Shown: positions 24,525 to 36,200 of the stretch, piece after piece | Numbering within the stretch: the stretch's first letter is position 1 | Layout: each line of letters begins with the position of its first letter | From: Treponema sp. | Lineage (GTDB): Bacteria > Spirochaetota > Spirochaetia > Treponematales > Treponemataceae | Reading direction: 5' to 3' | Assembly (NCBI GenBank): GCA_024402695.1 | Contig: JAKSTG010000007.1 | Location: 32,719-96,718 of the forward strand | Length of the DNA: 64,000 bases | Position numbers and translations under genes: made by a program | Notes under the pieces: model-generated | Database searches by the model: none | Seen by the model: the letters and a program-made list of their open reading frames with translations, nothing else | Told to the model about the DNA's origin: nothing

Positions 24525-25151
24525 TTACAGCTTTTTTCCTACTCTTTCACGGCCTGTAGAAGCGTCAACATTTGAAGGATTCAGACGGAGTGCTTCTTCG
24601 TAAGCTTTGTGACTTTCTTCGTAGTTACCTGCCATTTCGCGGGCATAACCGAGACGAACCCACCAGCGGTCTATAAGAGGATCTTTACGACAGGCGGAAG
24701 TAAAGGAAATGTCAGCGTGCTGATAGCGTCCCTGTTTGATGTAGATTTCACCCATATAGTAATAGGCACTTCCTACACGGGAACTTGAATCAGGAGCAGA
24801 AGCTACATATTTCTGGAACTGTTCCATGGCACCGGAATTTTTTCCGAGGTAATATTTTGCTTCGCCAAGAATTTCAATAAGACGAAGATCATAAGGGCTT
24901 ATGGCAAGACCATCCTGTGCTCTCTGTTCTGCCTGGTTATACTGCTTGTTTTTTACAAGGGCCCAGCACATTACAACATAGGATTCAATACGGTTTGGAT
25001 TTTCTGCGATTTCTTCTTCGCAAACTGCAACAGATTCTGCATACTTTCCGTTATGGTAAAGAACCAGTGCATCCTGTTTTGCCTGGGCAGAAAGTCCTGC
25101 AACTCCCAATAAAACCAAAATCAAACAAATATAAAATCTTTTCATTTTCAA
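24525..25151 (-). CDS. Exported tetratricopeptide repeat protein
   Basis: 208 residues. Signal peptide MKMKRFYICLILVLLGVAGLSAQ (cut probably after SAQ or SA; the only Cys at residue 9 is not in a lipobox), then at least four TPR units across residues 25-200 (e.g. ALVLYHNGKYAESVAVCEEE, YYMGEIYIKQGRYQHADISF, LGYAREMAGNYEESHKAYEE). Probably a periplasmic scaffold. A second ATG 6 bases downstream is an equal start candidate. Its position between bactofilin and mtaB suggests a cell-envelope role with bactofilin. Specific function unknown. Confidence 0.8.
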   Translation of the reverse strand: MKMKRFYICLILVLLGVAGLSAQAKQDALVLYHNGKYAESVAVCEEEIAENPNRIESYVVMCWALVKNKQYNQAEQRAQDGLAISPYDLRLIEILGEAKYYLGKNSGAMEQFQKYVASAPDSSSRVGSAYYYMGEIYIKQGRYQHADISFTSACRKDPLIDRWWVRLGYAREMAGNYEESHKAYEEALRLNPSNVDASTGRERVGKKL

Positions 25152-25169
25152 TTGTCCACTGTAATTAAA

Positions 25170-25523
25170 CTACATGCTGCAGCGTCCGCTGAAAGAACAG
25201 CCCGGTTCAAGAACAACTTTCTTTGTTGTAATGTCACCGTCCAGACTCCCGCTCTGAGTTACGAAAACCAGGTTTTCACCGGTAACGTTTCCCTTTACCT
25301 TTCCCTTAATAAGAACGCGGGAAGCAACGATATCAGCATTAACTACTGCATTTGTATCAACAACAAGGTCACTGGTTGCTTCAATTTTTCCGTTTACCTG
25401 GCCACGAATCATAAGAGGTTCTTTGAATTTGATGCTGCCTGTAAATTTAATATCATCTTCAATGATAGTATCAAAAGATTCATCTTCCAGATCAAAAAAG
25501 TCTGTATCTTTTACGTCGAACAT
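25170..25523 (-). CDS. Bactofilin
   Basis: 117 residues. Polymer-forming bactofilin (DUF583): the core DIKFTGSIKFKEPLMIRGQV, then repeated G-x-I/V turns (VNGKIEAT, GKVKGNVTG, GSLDGDIT) of a right-handed beta-helix, ending with CSFSGRCSM. Acidic unstructured N-terminus (FDLEDESFDTIIEDD). Bactofilins self-assemble without nucleotides and shape the cell or position wall enzymes. Ribosome binding site AAGGTGGGA. It follows the acyl-CoA synthetase by 27 bases and precedes the TPR gene by 18. Confidence 0.92.
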   Translation of the reverse strand: MFDVKDTDFFDLEDESFDTIIEDDIKFTGSIKFKEPLMIRGQVNGKIEATSDLVVDTNAVVNADIVASRVLIKGKVKGNVTGENLVFVTQSGSLDGDITTKKVVLEPGCSFSGRCSM

Positions 25524-25550
25524 TTATCCCACCTTCAGGTTTAATTTTAT

Positions 25551-27191
25551 TTAGTTCTTCATTGCAGCAAACGGATCGTTTGCAGTTTTATACATTTCAC
25601 GAAGCTTTGGTTTTTCAATTTTTCCTGTAGGATTTCTGAGTACAGGAGCAAAAATGATCTTACGTGGACGTTTGTATTTTGGAAGTTCCATACAGAACTG
25701 ATTTACCTGATCTTCTGTAAGGCTCATTCCTTCTTTTACTTCGATAATTGCACAGGTAATTTCACCAAGGCGTTCATCCCCTAGCCCGATAACTGCAACG
25801 TCCTTTATTTCTGTCATTTTGTGGAGGAAGTCTTCAATCTGTACAGGATAGATGTTTTCACCACCTGTAATGATTACGTCCTTTTTGCGGTCTACAAGGA
25901 AGATAAAGCCGTCTTCATCCTGCATGGCCATATCGCCTGTATAGAGCCAGCCTTCCTTATCAAGAACTTCGTCTGTAGCTTTAGGGTTCTTGTAGTATTC
26001 GCACATAACGCCGTCACCTTTAACGGCAAGTTCACCTACATCCCCCTGTTTTACTTCTACACGCTTTTCGTCAACAATCTTACACTGCCAGCCAAAGCCT
26101 GGTACACCGATTGCACCGATTTTGTGTGTATTTTCCACACCAAGGTGAACACATCCAGGGCCGATTGATTCTGAAAGTCCGTAGTTTGTATCGTAATCGT
26201 GATTTGGGAAATATTTTTTCCAGTCTTCAATAAGCTTTTTTGGAACAGGCTGAGCACCAATATGCATAAGGCGCCACTGGTCCAGTCTGTATTCTTCTTT
26301 TTTAAGTGCACCTGAATCAAGGGCTACCAGAATATCCTGTGCCCAAGGTACCAGAAGCCATACGATTGTACATTTTTCTTCGCTTACTGCCTTAAGAATG
26401 AATTCAGGTTTAATTCCTTTAAGAAGAACTGCCTTTCCCCCCGAAATAAGAGAACCAAACCAGTGCATTTTAGCCCCTGTATGATAAAGTGGAGGAATAC
26501 AAAGGAATACGTCATCTTTCTGCTGTCCGTGGTGATTCTGTTCAACTGCAGCAGAATGCATAAGAGCACGATGTTTATGAAGGATAGCTTTTGGGAAACC
26601 TGTTGTTCCGGAACTGAAATAAATAGCACCATAATCATCATCTGTAATTGGAAGATTAAGATCACGGCTGTCATAGTTCATGGCATGCTGGAAGTAGTCT
26701 TCACTAAAAGTTGGAACCTGTCCGTCTCCAACATAAAGAAGAAGTCTGTGAGCCATAATCTTGTCTGCAATCTGTTCCATACGGCCGATGAATTCAGGTC
26801 CAAAGAACAGAACACTTATATCTGCAAGGTCTACACAATACTGGATTTCATCAGGAGCATAACGGAAGTTTAATGGAACTGCCAGAGCACCTGTTTTAAG
26901 AATTCCAAAGTAGATTGGAAGCCATTCAAGGCAGTTCATCATAAGAATGCCGACTTTATCGCCTTTCTGAACGCCTCTTTCAAGAAGGAAATGTGCACAA
27001 CGATTTGCCTTTTCGTTGAAAACACGCCAGGTAATTTCGCGGCGGTATGGCATGAAAGGTTCGCTCTGCATAAGATCATATTCTTTCCAGGTAACACGTT
27101 TTGTGTCTCTCTGTTCTGGATTCAATTCTACAAGAGCAACATCATCACCGAATTCACGGGCATTTCTTTCAAGATACTGGGTAATAGGCAT
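25551..27191 (-). CDS. AMP-forming acyl-CoA synthetase
   Basis: 546 residues from the ATG at 27189-27191, which has GGAG 6 bases upstream; a longer frame reaching 27251 would run over the promoter. ANL superfamily: P-loop IYFSSGTTGFPKAILHK, A5 motif NYGLSESIGPG, YTGDMAMQDEDGF and DRKKDVIITGGENIYP, C-terminal Lys in PTGKIEKPKLRE. It activates a carboxylate with ATP and CoA; chain length cannot be read from sequence, medium- or long-chain fatty acids being likely. It heads a run with bactofilin, TPR protein and mtaB. Confidence 0.88.
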   Translation of the reverse strand: MPITQYLERNAREFGDDVALVELNPEQRDTKRVTWKEYDLMQSEPFMPYRREITWRVFNEKANRCAHFLLERGVQKGDKVGILMMNCLEWLPIYFGILKTGALAVPLNFRYAPDEIQYCVDLADISVLFFGPEFIGRMEQIADKIMAHRLLLYVGDGQVPTFSEDYFQHAMNYDSRDLNLPITDDDYGAIYFSSGTTGFPKAILHKHRALMHSAAVEQNHHGQQKDDVFLCIPPLYHTGAKMHWFGSLISGGKAVLLKGIKPEFILKAVSEEKCTIVWLLVPWAQDILVALDSGALKKEEYRLDQWRLMHIGAQPVPKKLIEDWKKYFPNHDYDTNYGLSESIGPGCVHLGVENTHKIGAIGVPGFGWQCKIVDEKRVEVKQGDVGELAVKGDGVMCEYYKNPKATDEVLDKEGWLYTGDMAMQDEDGFIFLVDRKKDVIITGGENIYPVQIEDFLHKMTEIKDVAVIGLGDERLGEITCAIIEVKEGMSLTEDQVNQFCMELPKYKRPRKIIFAPVLRNPTGKIEKPKLREMYKTANDPFAAMKN

Positions 27192-27222
27192 TTTTGACTC
27201 CAATTTGCAAGATAATACTACC

Positions 27223-27251
27223 ATTATAATGCAAAAAGGCAGGTTTCTCAA
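27223..27251 (-). promoter_or_regulatory. Promoter of the acyl-CoA synthetase operon
   Basis: Minus strand TTGAGA (27246-27251), 17-base spacer, TATAAT (27223-27228). The -35 box lies inside the terminator hairpin of the giant operon. Confidence 0.65.
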
Positions 27252-27268
27252 TGAAGAAACCTGCCTTT
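27230..27268 (-). terminator. Terminator of the giant lipoprotein operon
   Basis: Perfect 13-bp stem AAAGGCAGGTTTC / GAAACCTGCCTTT (27235-27247 with 27256-27268), followed on the minus strand by TTTTTGC. It lies 16 bases after the stop of the second giant gene. Confidence 0.88.
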
Positions 27269-27284
27269 CTGAAAACCGCCCTTT

Positions 27285-30200
27285 TTAGCGGATCTGTGCC
27301 ATTTCTACGTCACCACTCTGGGTTGCATAAGAAATTACAGGATATGAAGATCCGTTTCCATATGCTACAGAAGAATGACTTGGAGTAAGAGATCCAGGTT
27401 CATAAGTAACCTGGTAAACAAGGCCTTGATTTGAACTTTTAGAAGGCATTGTATTTACTCTTGAACCATTCTGGCGGATAGCTACGTTTACGTTATAGTC
27501 CTGGTTATTGATGGTTTCTTTTGTTGGTACCATTTCAATCTTCCAGTCACCTGTGTAAGATTTATTAGAACTTGAGTATCCGTCAGAAGCAATACCATCA
27601 GTTCTAGTTCTGATTGCCATTTTTGCCATAGTTTTACCCTGATAACCAACATAAATTTTTTGAACCCCATTATCTTTTCCGACAAACAAAGTACAGTTAC
27701 CGGAAGCAACACTTCCGTCTATAGTATTTATAGTCCAGTTTCCTTCAGTAACAGAAGATTTATAGCCATATTTTAGTTTTCCGTTATCAAAGAAGACAAT
27801 ATGAACTCCACCATCATCATCGACCTGCATCTGAACATACTGACCGCCTGAAGCTGATACAGTTTCTGTATTTGCTTCCCAGGCTTTGGTGCGCTCAAGT
27901 GATTTAATATGTCTTGTTGCATCTAAATCTGAATCCAGAAGATCCTCTTCAAAAGTAACAAGTTCAGTTTCTGTCATATATGCATAGTTAAGTCCTGTAC
28001 CGTCATGCCATGCAATTCCTACGTTTCCAGAGTCATCTACACCAAGACCACAGTAACCGAAGGCCGCATTGTTTTTATACAATGAAACATTATATATGTT
28101 ATCCGCAGCATTTGAGCCAGTTCCACCACTTGCAACAATATGAATAGCCTGAGCATAAGAAGTAAATGGAGTATCCTTACTTACATAATCTTTCTTATAA
28201 GTATCGTGACTACCCATAACGCCACTTCGTATTTGACCAGTTGTATCTGCAAAATCATGAAGAGCAGATGGATTTTTGAAAACTACATTTGATTTGTAAC
28301 TAGAAACTTTTGGATCAGCAGCATCATTTGAACAGGCAAAAGCTCTAGATCCTGCTGCATCAGTTCCTTCATCGAAATACTTCTGTGCCCAAACAGGCCC
28401 CCGTCTGTAACGGATAGAGTTTGTAAGATTGTCGTAGTAAGCAACATGAACCATTTTATCGTGATACATGTTCCTATCTGCATCTTCTTTTTCAGCCTCC
28501 TCTACTTCTTTTACAACTATATTAAAAGACTGAATTCGTTTTTCATCAGCTCCAAGGCCATTTCTAAGACCTTCAAGACGTATTCCTCCGGAAGGATTTG
28601 CATAACCATAACGGCCTACCTTAGTCTTATATTCCTGTCGTCCAAGAAGGAAAATGGCGCTACCACCATCATCATCAATCAAAGGCTGGAAGAAAACTTC
28701 TCCGTAAGTATTTCCCTGTTCATCATATGAGAAAGTATTGAAAGAAGCACCTCGGAAAACAGAACCAAACGGAATATTACTTGCAATCTTTCCCATTGAA
28801 TCAATAGCAGGAATATAACCGTAAACTGTGTCTGTTGCAGAAAGCCCCAGCTGACCTGTTTTCGGATTCATCTTTACTGTTGGATACTGATATTCCTGAA
28901 CCGTATGCTGGGCCAGAGTGTTGAATTCCCAGACATCACAAATTATATCATCGTTCTGAATCTTGTTATTTGTTCCGTTTGGCTGCAAGTTAGAATCTGA
29001 ATCATTATCATTCAGGTTATTCAAAGTGGTAAGACCACTTACAGTAAGAGAAATCTTTCCTGAGTATTCTCCTTCCATAGGAACAGAAACTGTTCCATCA
29101 GGGTTTACCTCGTAACGTGCAGCATTTTCGGAAGAACTTCCCTCTTTTAATTCTGAAACATAGTCGTAAACAAGGCTTGTTTCAGAAGAATCAGGACTAA
29201 TATTGAAACCTAAAACTTTAATTGTTTCGCCGGAATCTTTTTCCATAACACTTGCTTTTGTTCCGTTGAAAGCGTCATCTGATGCAGAATAAGTTACAGA
29301 ATTCAGATTCCATCTACCGCCGTTTACAGAATAGTGACCATCGGAGCTGCGGCCGTAAATTTCATTTCTTGTTGAAAGGACAGTCTGAAGTTTTGTGATA
29401 TATGGCACAATATCCATGCTGTATGAAGTTTCAGGAGTTTCAGAACTTTCATTTGTACCGTCACTAACTTTTGCAGATACAACTACATCGGCTTTTACAT
29501 AAATACGTTTACCGGTACTGTCTTCAATAAGGCTTGTATCAAGATCCAGTTCCCATTCAACTGAATGACCATTCTGAGTAACACCGTCAACATCACGGAC
29601 GATGAATGCATATCCATTTTCTTCAACAGTTTTGTTTACTGTAGTCCAGGTTGTTCCATCAAAAGTTGCCAGAACGGCAAACTGACTGCGTTCGTTTCCA
29701 AGGTCAAATCCAGGTACCTGAACAGAAATTGATTTTACCATAGTTTCATCAAAGGCAGTTCCCTGAATGCGGATTTTACCAGAAACTTTTGGATCTGCAT
29801 CAAACTGACCGGAAGTACCTGAATAAGAAGCAGAAGCAAGCCATCCTTCTCCAGGAATGTCAGTGTATTCAACATGTCCCAGAAGATCTCCCTGTTTTTT
29901 TGCAGTCTGACATCCGTAAGCACCATTATCTGTAAGGCTTGTCCAGTGGAACGGATTAATAACTGCGTCAGGAGCGATATTATCGGTCTGGTCTACAATT
30001 ACAGGAAGAACAAGAGTTGTAAACTGAGCATCTTTTCCCTGTTCTGTTTCTTCTGTTTCATCCCAGAAAGTATAAGAGAAATAACGGTAATCTGTAGAAG
30101 CAGTTCCCTTTGTTACTGCAGATTCAGAAGAAGCTTCTGATATCTGATCTTTTGAAAGGAACGCAGCACCAAAAGTTTCGTCTACCTGGTTATAGATATC

Positions 30201-33200
30201 AAATCCAGGCTCAGACTGAATGAGTAATCCCGAAGTTTTAAGTTCGGAACGAGACTTCATATCTACAAGACCAACAGAACTCTGACTTGTAAGGAGATCT
30301 GTAGAATCAGAAGTAGCTTTAGACTTCCATGTAAATTTCATGGATTTTCCATCAGTAGAGCTGTGATTTCCACCAACAAATTCAGGCATTAAAAGAAGTC
30401 CATTTTTGACAGTAAAATACTTACCTTCGCCTGGTGTAATAACAGCATTCTTAGAATAATCTCTGGTTACCAGGTCAATTGCTGAATAAACAGAGAATTC
30501 GCCTGCCATAGCACCTTCGCGTTCCTGTCTGATTTTCTGGAAATCTTCTGTTTCTACAGGAGAAACTTCATTTCCGCTGTATTTGAACTTACCGTCTCCA
30601 TTCAAGTCAGTTGCAACAAGAACTTTAGCAATACGAGGAGCATTATTTGTTACTTTTGAATTTAAAGTTCCTGTTACACAGTTTCCGGCTTTATCAAAAG
30701 CTGTAACAACAATCTGAACAGGACCATCAGGGATTACGGTAGAATCAAATTCTGTTTTCCATGAATAACGGGCACCACCAAGACTAGAAATAAAATCAAT
30801 GATTCCGTCACCGTCATCATTCGTGATTGAATCAGATCCCTTAGTTTTTGTTTCTTCAAGAGAATTGTTTACTACTACTGAATAAATGAATTCACATGAT
30901 GTAATATCAGTTGAAACAGATTTAGCGAATGTAACTGTATTTCCGCTCTTTGATTCAATTACCTGGTATGATCCGCCAATCTTAATAAGTGTTCCTTTTG
31001 TGATATTAGAATTAGAAGCAATTGAAGTACTTGAAGTAAAGCTTGTTTCCGAATCTCTTGATCCGTTTACTGTAATTGACGGAAGATTCTCTGCATTGAG
31101 TTTTACAGATGAATCAAGAGTGGTTTTTGTTCCGTTTATGAGATTGTAAATATTATTCTTTCGTCTGATATAAACTGTAAGGAAATCAAGTCCTGATCCG
31201 GTTTCATATACAGTGTCTGTCATGCTGAAAGCATAGTTTGAATTCATCACAACATTTTCTGAATTATTGAAAGAAAGACGGAGTTTGTTTTCAAGATTTT
31301 TAGAATGATACTGAGGGTTTCCGTCATTGTCATAAAGAGACGGAGCTTTTGCGTCATAAACAATTGAAATACTCTGTGTAGCAGAGCCGCGAACATTATC
31401 TCTTACCTTTACAACAGCTTTTATTGTTCCTTCTTCTGCCGGAAGAATACCGTCATATCCTGAAGCAAGATTAATTCTGACACGAATCAACTGTGTACCG
31501 ACCATTCCGTTTCCAATATCATTTTCGACTTTTGTAAGTTCAAGAGCCTTTTTATTATATGAACTTTCATCTGCAACTACTTCATAAGATGCAACATGTT
31601 CGTTGTCAGTTACAACAGTTTCAAGCCACCATGAACAGCCTGCTGCCGGATCATTAAGTGAAACAAGTTTTGTTGCATCAATAACGCGTAATTTATTTGT
31701 AAACAAAGTATCATTATCATTGTACTGTACAATTTCAGTTCTTCCGAACAAAGGAGAGTCTTTATCTATGCGTACGTTAACCGGTTCAGACCATCCGCGT
31801 GTATTGTTTTGTTCATCATAAGCGGATGCCCGGATGCTAATATAGATTTCATCACTTCCAGATTCAATAAGAGAAGCCGGAACTCTTAAATGCCATGATT
31901 CGGTTCCAATGGCAAGAAGGTACCATTCAGAAGAAGTTCCTTTAAGAGAAGTCTGAATATCAGTTCCGTACCAGACACTTGAATTAAGAGCATCATAATC
32001 TGCAGCATCAAATTTTCCGTTTCCATTAATATCTATCTGAAGATGAACTTCTTTGACTTTTACATCATCATAAGCGGTTCCCGAAATCTGAACGATTCCC
32101 CCTACTGTGGTTCCATTTACAGGAGTAATTATTTCTACAGATGGTTTACCCCCTTCTGTATCGAACTCAATGTAATTTTCTGTATCATAACCAACGTTTC
32201 CAAGTTTATCGGAAACACGGAACCAGAGAGGAATCTGGTATACACCAATAGCAGGATTCTTGGTTTTATATGTTGAAAGATCCGTATAGTGAACAAGAGC
32301 CTTAGGACTTGCCGGGTCTTCACTGTCAAATGGAATAGACCAGCTTACACTTTCACCGTTACTAATAACAGGAATCCAGCTGCAGCTTTCTGATGGCTCT
32401 GCATAAGATTTTTCTGGAATACAGTAACTTAAAGTTTCGGCACCAGAACCACCTGCATTATCTACGATAATTCCTTCTGCTGTTACAGTACTTGTAATGC
32501 GGTTATTTTTCTTAGGATAGTTCATGGAAACTGAAGGAGCTGTATTATCTATAATAATAGAAAGCGATGCCTGTCCATCACCATCTGCATTATCTTTTGC
32601 AACAACAGCAAAAGTTGTTACGGCAGAATCCATTGAACCTAAATCAACAGGACCGTATTTATATACATATACTTCGCTTCCATTTTCATGAGAAACAAGG
32701 GAATAATAGCCTTCAAATTTCTGGTCTCCAACAAGAACATGAACCGGACTTTCAGCCTTTAGGCCAGTAGCTTCATTTACCGTGACCATTGCATAAAGAA
32801 CAGATTCAGAAGCACCAAAAACAGAACCATTTTGTGTTATAGTAAAATCTGCATCCGGAACTTCAGAAGCAGAAACAAGGGTTTCACGGCTTTTTCTTGC
32901 AAGCTTAAGATTTGAAACAGAAGGAGGAACAGAATCTATACAGAATTCTACAGGTCCTGCAACATCCTGCTTTTCATTCTTTTCATCAGAAATGTAAGGA
33001 CGATTCAAAGGATTAGCTTCAACAGATTCAAAAACTTTATCTGTAGCATCCACAATATAGAAATACCAGTCTATATTTCCTTCACCTTCAATATTCACAG
33101 ACCAGGTTCCATTGTCTACAGAAACTGATTTCCATCCGGCAGGAACCGGACTTCCAGCTGCAGGTTTTGTCCCCGAAGCGACAGCTCCGTCAGAAGTGTA

Positions 33201-36200
33201 CCAGAAACCTTTAAGATTACCGTCATCATCTACAATAGTAGCAGTAAGTGAGCGGTTTTTAAGAAGCTTTCTGTTTTTATTAATACCGTCTGAAGTTACA
33301 GAGATACTTCCTTTCTGAAACGTAATTACCGGACGATCTCTGTTCTGATCAATTTCAAAAATATATTCTGCAGAGTCAGAGTTTGGTGTTCCGGCCACAC
33401 GGTCTGTTGCTTTAGCAACGGCTTTAATATATTTGTGGGAATAAGAAACTGTATCAATTGTTGTTTCCCATTCCTGAATCTTTTCTCCGCTTGCTGCAGG
33501 GAAAACTTTTGACGAATCCTTTGTATCTTCTGACCATGAAATTCCGTTATCTGAAACATAAAAACTAATTTCTGTTGAGTTAAGGTTCGAGTCATTTGAT
33601 GAACCGCGGATTGTAATTATTCCGTTTACTACAGAATCATTATTTGTAAAACTTACGACTGGTTTATCTTTATCACTTTGAATACCGGCAACACGGCTTA
33701 CCAATGCAGTGTTACCTGCCCTGTCTTTAGCTGTTGCAGAAACCGAATAAGATGTTCCTGAACCAAGTAACATTAAATCTGATGCAGGCAAAGTACAAGT
33801 CCATGAATTATCAGAAATTGAAGCATCATATTCTTTTTCTGAAAGCTTAAGAATAAGCGATTCCGTTCCTGAGAAATTATCTCTTACTGTTCCCGACAGT
33901 TCTATTGATTCAGTTCCATTTGTAACAAATGTGGTCGAAGAATTATTGCAGACCAGTTCAGGAGCATTCTGGTCAACACTGATTATAAAATCTTTAAAAT
34001 CGGACTTATTACCAGCCTGATCAACAGCTTGAATCCAGAGGCGGTTTTCACCGTCGATAAATCCGGAAGCAATGGTATTAAAATAATATTTTCCATCAAC
34101 TGGACTTGCTCCGACACTTCCCAAAACAGGATCTTCAGCACCAGGACAAACATCTGAAATCCACAATCTGATTTCACTTATTGACGAAACATCTTCAGTA
34201 AAGTTTCCTGAAATGGAAATTGGATCTTTATTTATAAATCCACCTTCAGAAACAGCTTTATTTTCTACATAAAGATTTCCTGAAAATTCAGGCTTTCCTG
34301 AATCTACAGTATAAAAAATATTTTCTATTAGTGTTTTATTGCCAGCAGGGTCTGTTGCTTTGTAAATAAAACTTACTGTTTTTCCTTCTGCTGATTCTCT
34401 TTCTTCTTCAGACAAAGCAAAAACATCTTTCCACTCGCCAGAATCAGAAACAGAAACTGATTCTTCCTGAGAGAATGCAGAATCTCCTATTCTGTAACTG
34501 CGAACCAGTTCTGCCCCATTTGCATCTGTAAGAGTTCCTTTATTTACTACCCGTTCAGTTCCGTTTATGAAAAGTGCCTGGCTCAATTCCAGTTCATTTT
34601 CTTTATATGGAGCTGAAGAAACCAATACATTAAGTTCTGGATCCCCATCGTCTACATAGAATCTTGCATCAGTAGAATTCGGAGTTCCATATTTATCTGT
34701 TACCGAAACTTTTACATCATAAATTCCGTAATTGTAATTTTCTTCTGTTTTTGGAAGATCTTTGAAAGAGAAAGAATAATATGTAATTTCAGAATCTGAA
34801 TTATTATAAAGTTCAAAATCTGTGTAATCAGCCTCTGAACTTAACTTATAGGAAATCACTACAGTTTTTACAGCATCATCATCCTGAACAATACCTGTAA
34901 TACCTGCATTTTTCTGATCAAAAACAAACTCTGTGTTTGTAAACTGAGCAGAAGGAATATCTGATGACTGGTCAATAATATATTCTCCAGGAAGAACATA
35001 TACAGCCATATTTTCGGCAGCATCAAGAGCCACTGCCTTAAATCTGACTGAAGTTCCTTCATCCATATCACGGGTGTCAAAAGAAACGTTCCATCTTGTA
35101 GCGTCTGCTACATCAAGTTTTCCGTCTGTTACAGAAGTAAACGGAATCCAGTCCTGACTGCCATCAAGTTCATAAAGAACCTGTACTTCCGAAAGTTCAG
35201 TTTCATCTCTTGCTTCAACAGCAAGGACAATTTCCCCATTGATATAATTTTTCTGTTCCTTTGAAACTACTACATCAATTCCTTCAATTTTCAGTTCCGG
35301 AGGTTCAATGTCAGAAAGAATCTGTTTTATCTGAATAGCGGAACCGGTATTTCCGGCCTTATCAGAAACAAAGGCATAAACCGAAGAACTCTGAGGGATT
35401 CTGTTATACCAGTCTTTTACTCTATGATTTTCATCAGGATTGTCCTCGTCAGCACAGTCAATGAGAAGAGTCCATTCCCATTCTGTTTCAGTTTTGCTGC
35501 TTACACTTACCTGTCCAAATGGTGAAGAGTTATTAGTAATGGTCACTGAGGATTCAGGATTATCTTTATCGCCAAACACAAAGTAAAGATCAGAAAGACC
35601 TGAAGTTTCATCTGTAACAATTCCTTTAAGAACAATATCGTTTTTACCATTTGATTTTACAGAGCCTTCATGTTTTGTTTCTTTTATGGAAGGGGTCAGA
35701 GAATCTATATAGAATTCAATAACATTCGAATCAGTAGTATTTCCTGCATCATCCAAAGTACGGAATGCAAGTCTGTTCTTTCCCTGTGCAAGATTTTTAA
35801 GATTCAGGTTGTAAACATAAAGTCCTGCGTTCTGATCCAGTCCGGCAACAAATGATCCTGTCTCCGGTTCAGAAAGGTCTTCAATATTAAGCCAGTAGGA
35901 AACTTTTGAAGTCATACCTATTCCATCTTCTTTAAACCAGAGATCAAGAGACGGAGAATCTGTAGAAATCCATTTACCTTCTCCGGAAGCAAGAACTGCA
36001 GGAGATGACAAATCAAGAACTGGAGCTTTTGCATCAATAACAATTACAGACTGAATTTCAGTTTTATTTCCAAGAATATCTTCTGCTAGATAAGTTACAT
36101 AAACAGATTCAGAATCTGTTCCGCTTATACTAAAGGAATCTTCCCAAGTTCCATCTTCGGAGAAATCAATATCTTTAAGGTCCGGAGTTCCGCTTCCGGT

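Noticed and set aside
31980..32040. Dockerin domains (cellulosome) in the giant proteins
   Set aside because: Only single calcium-type loops at separate places; dockerins need two duplicated loops with helices, and there is no cohesin in the window.
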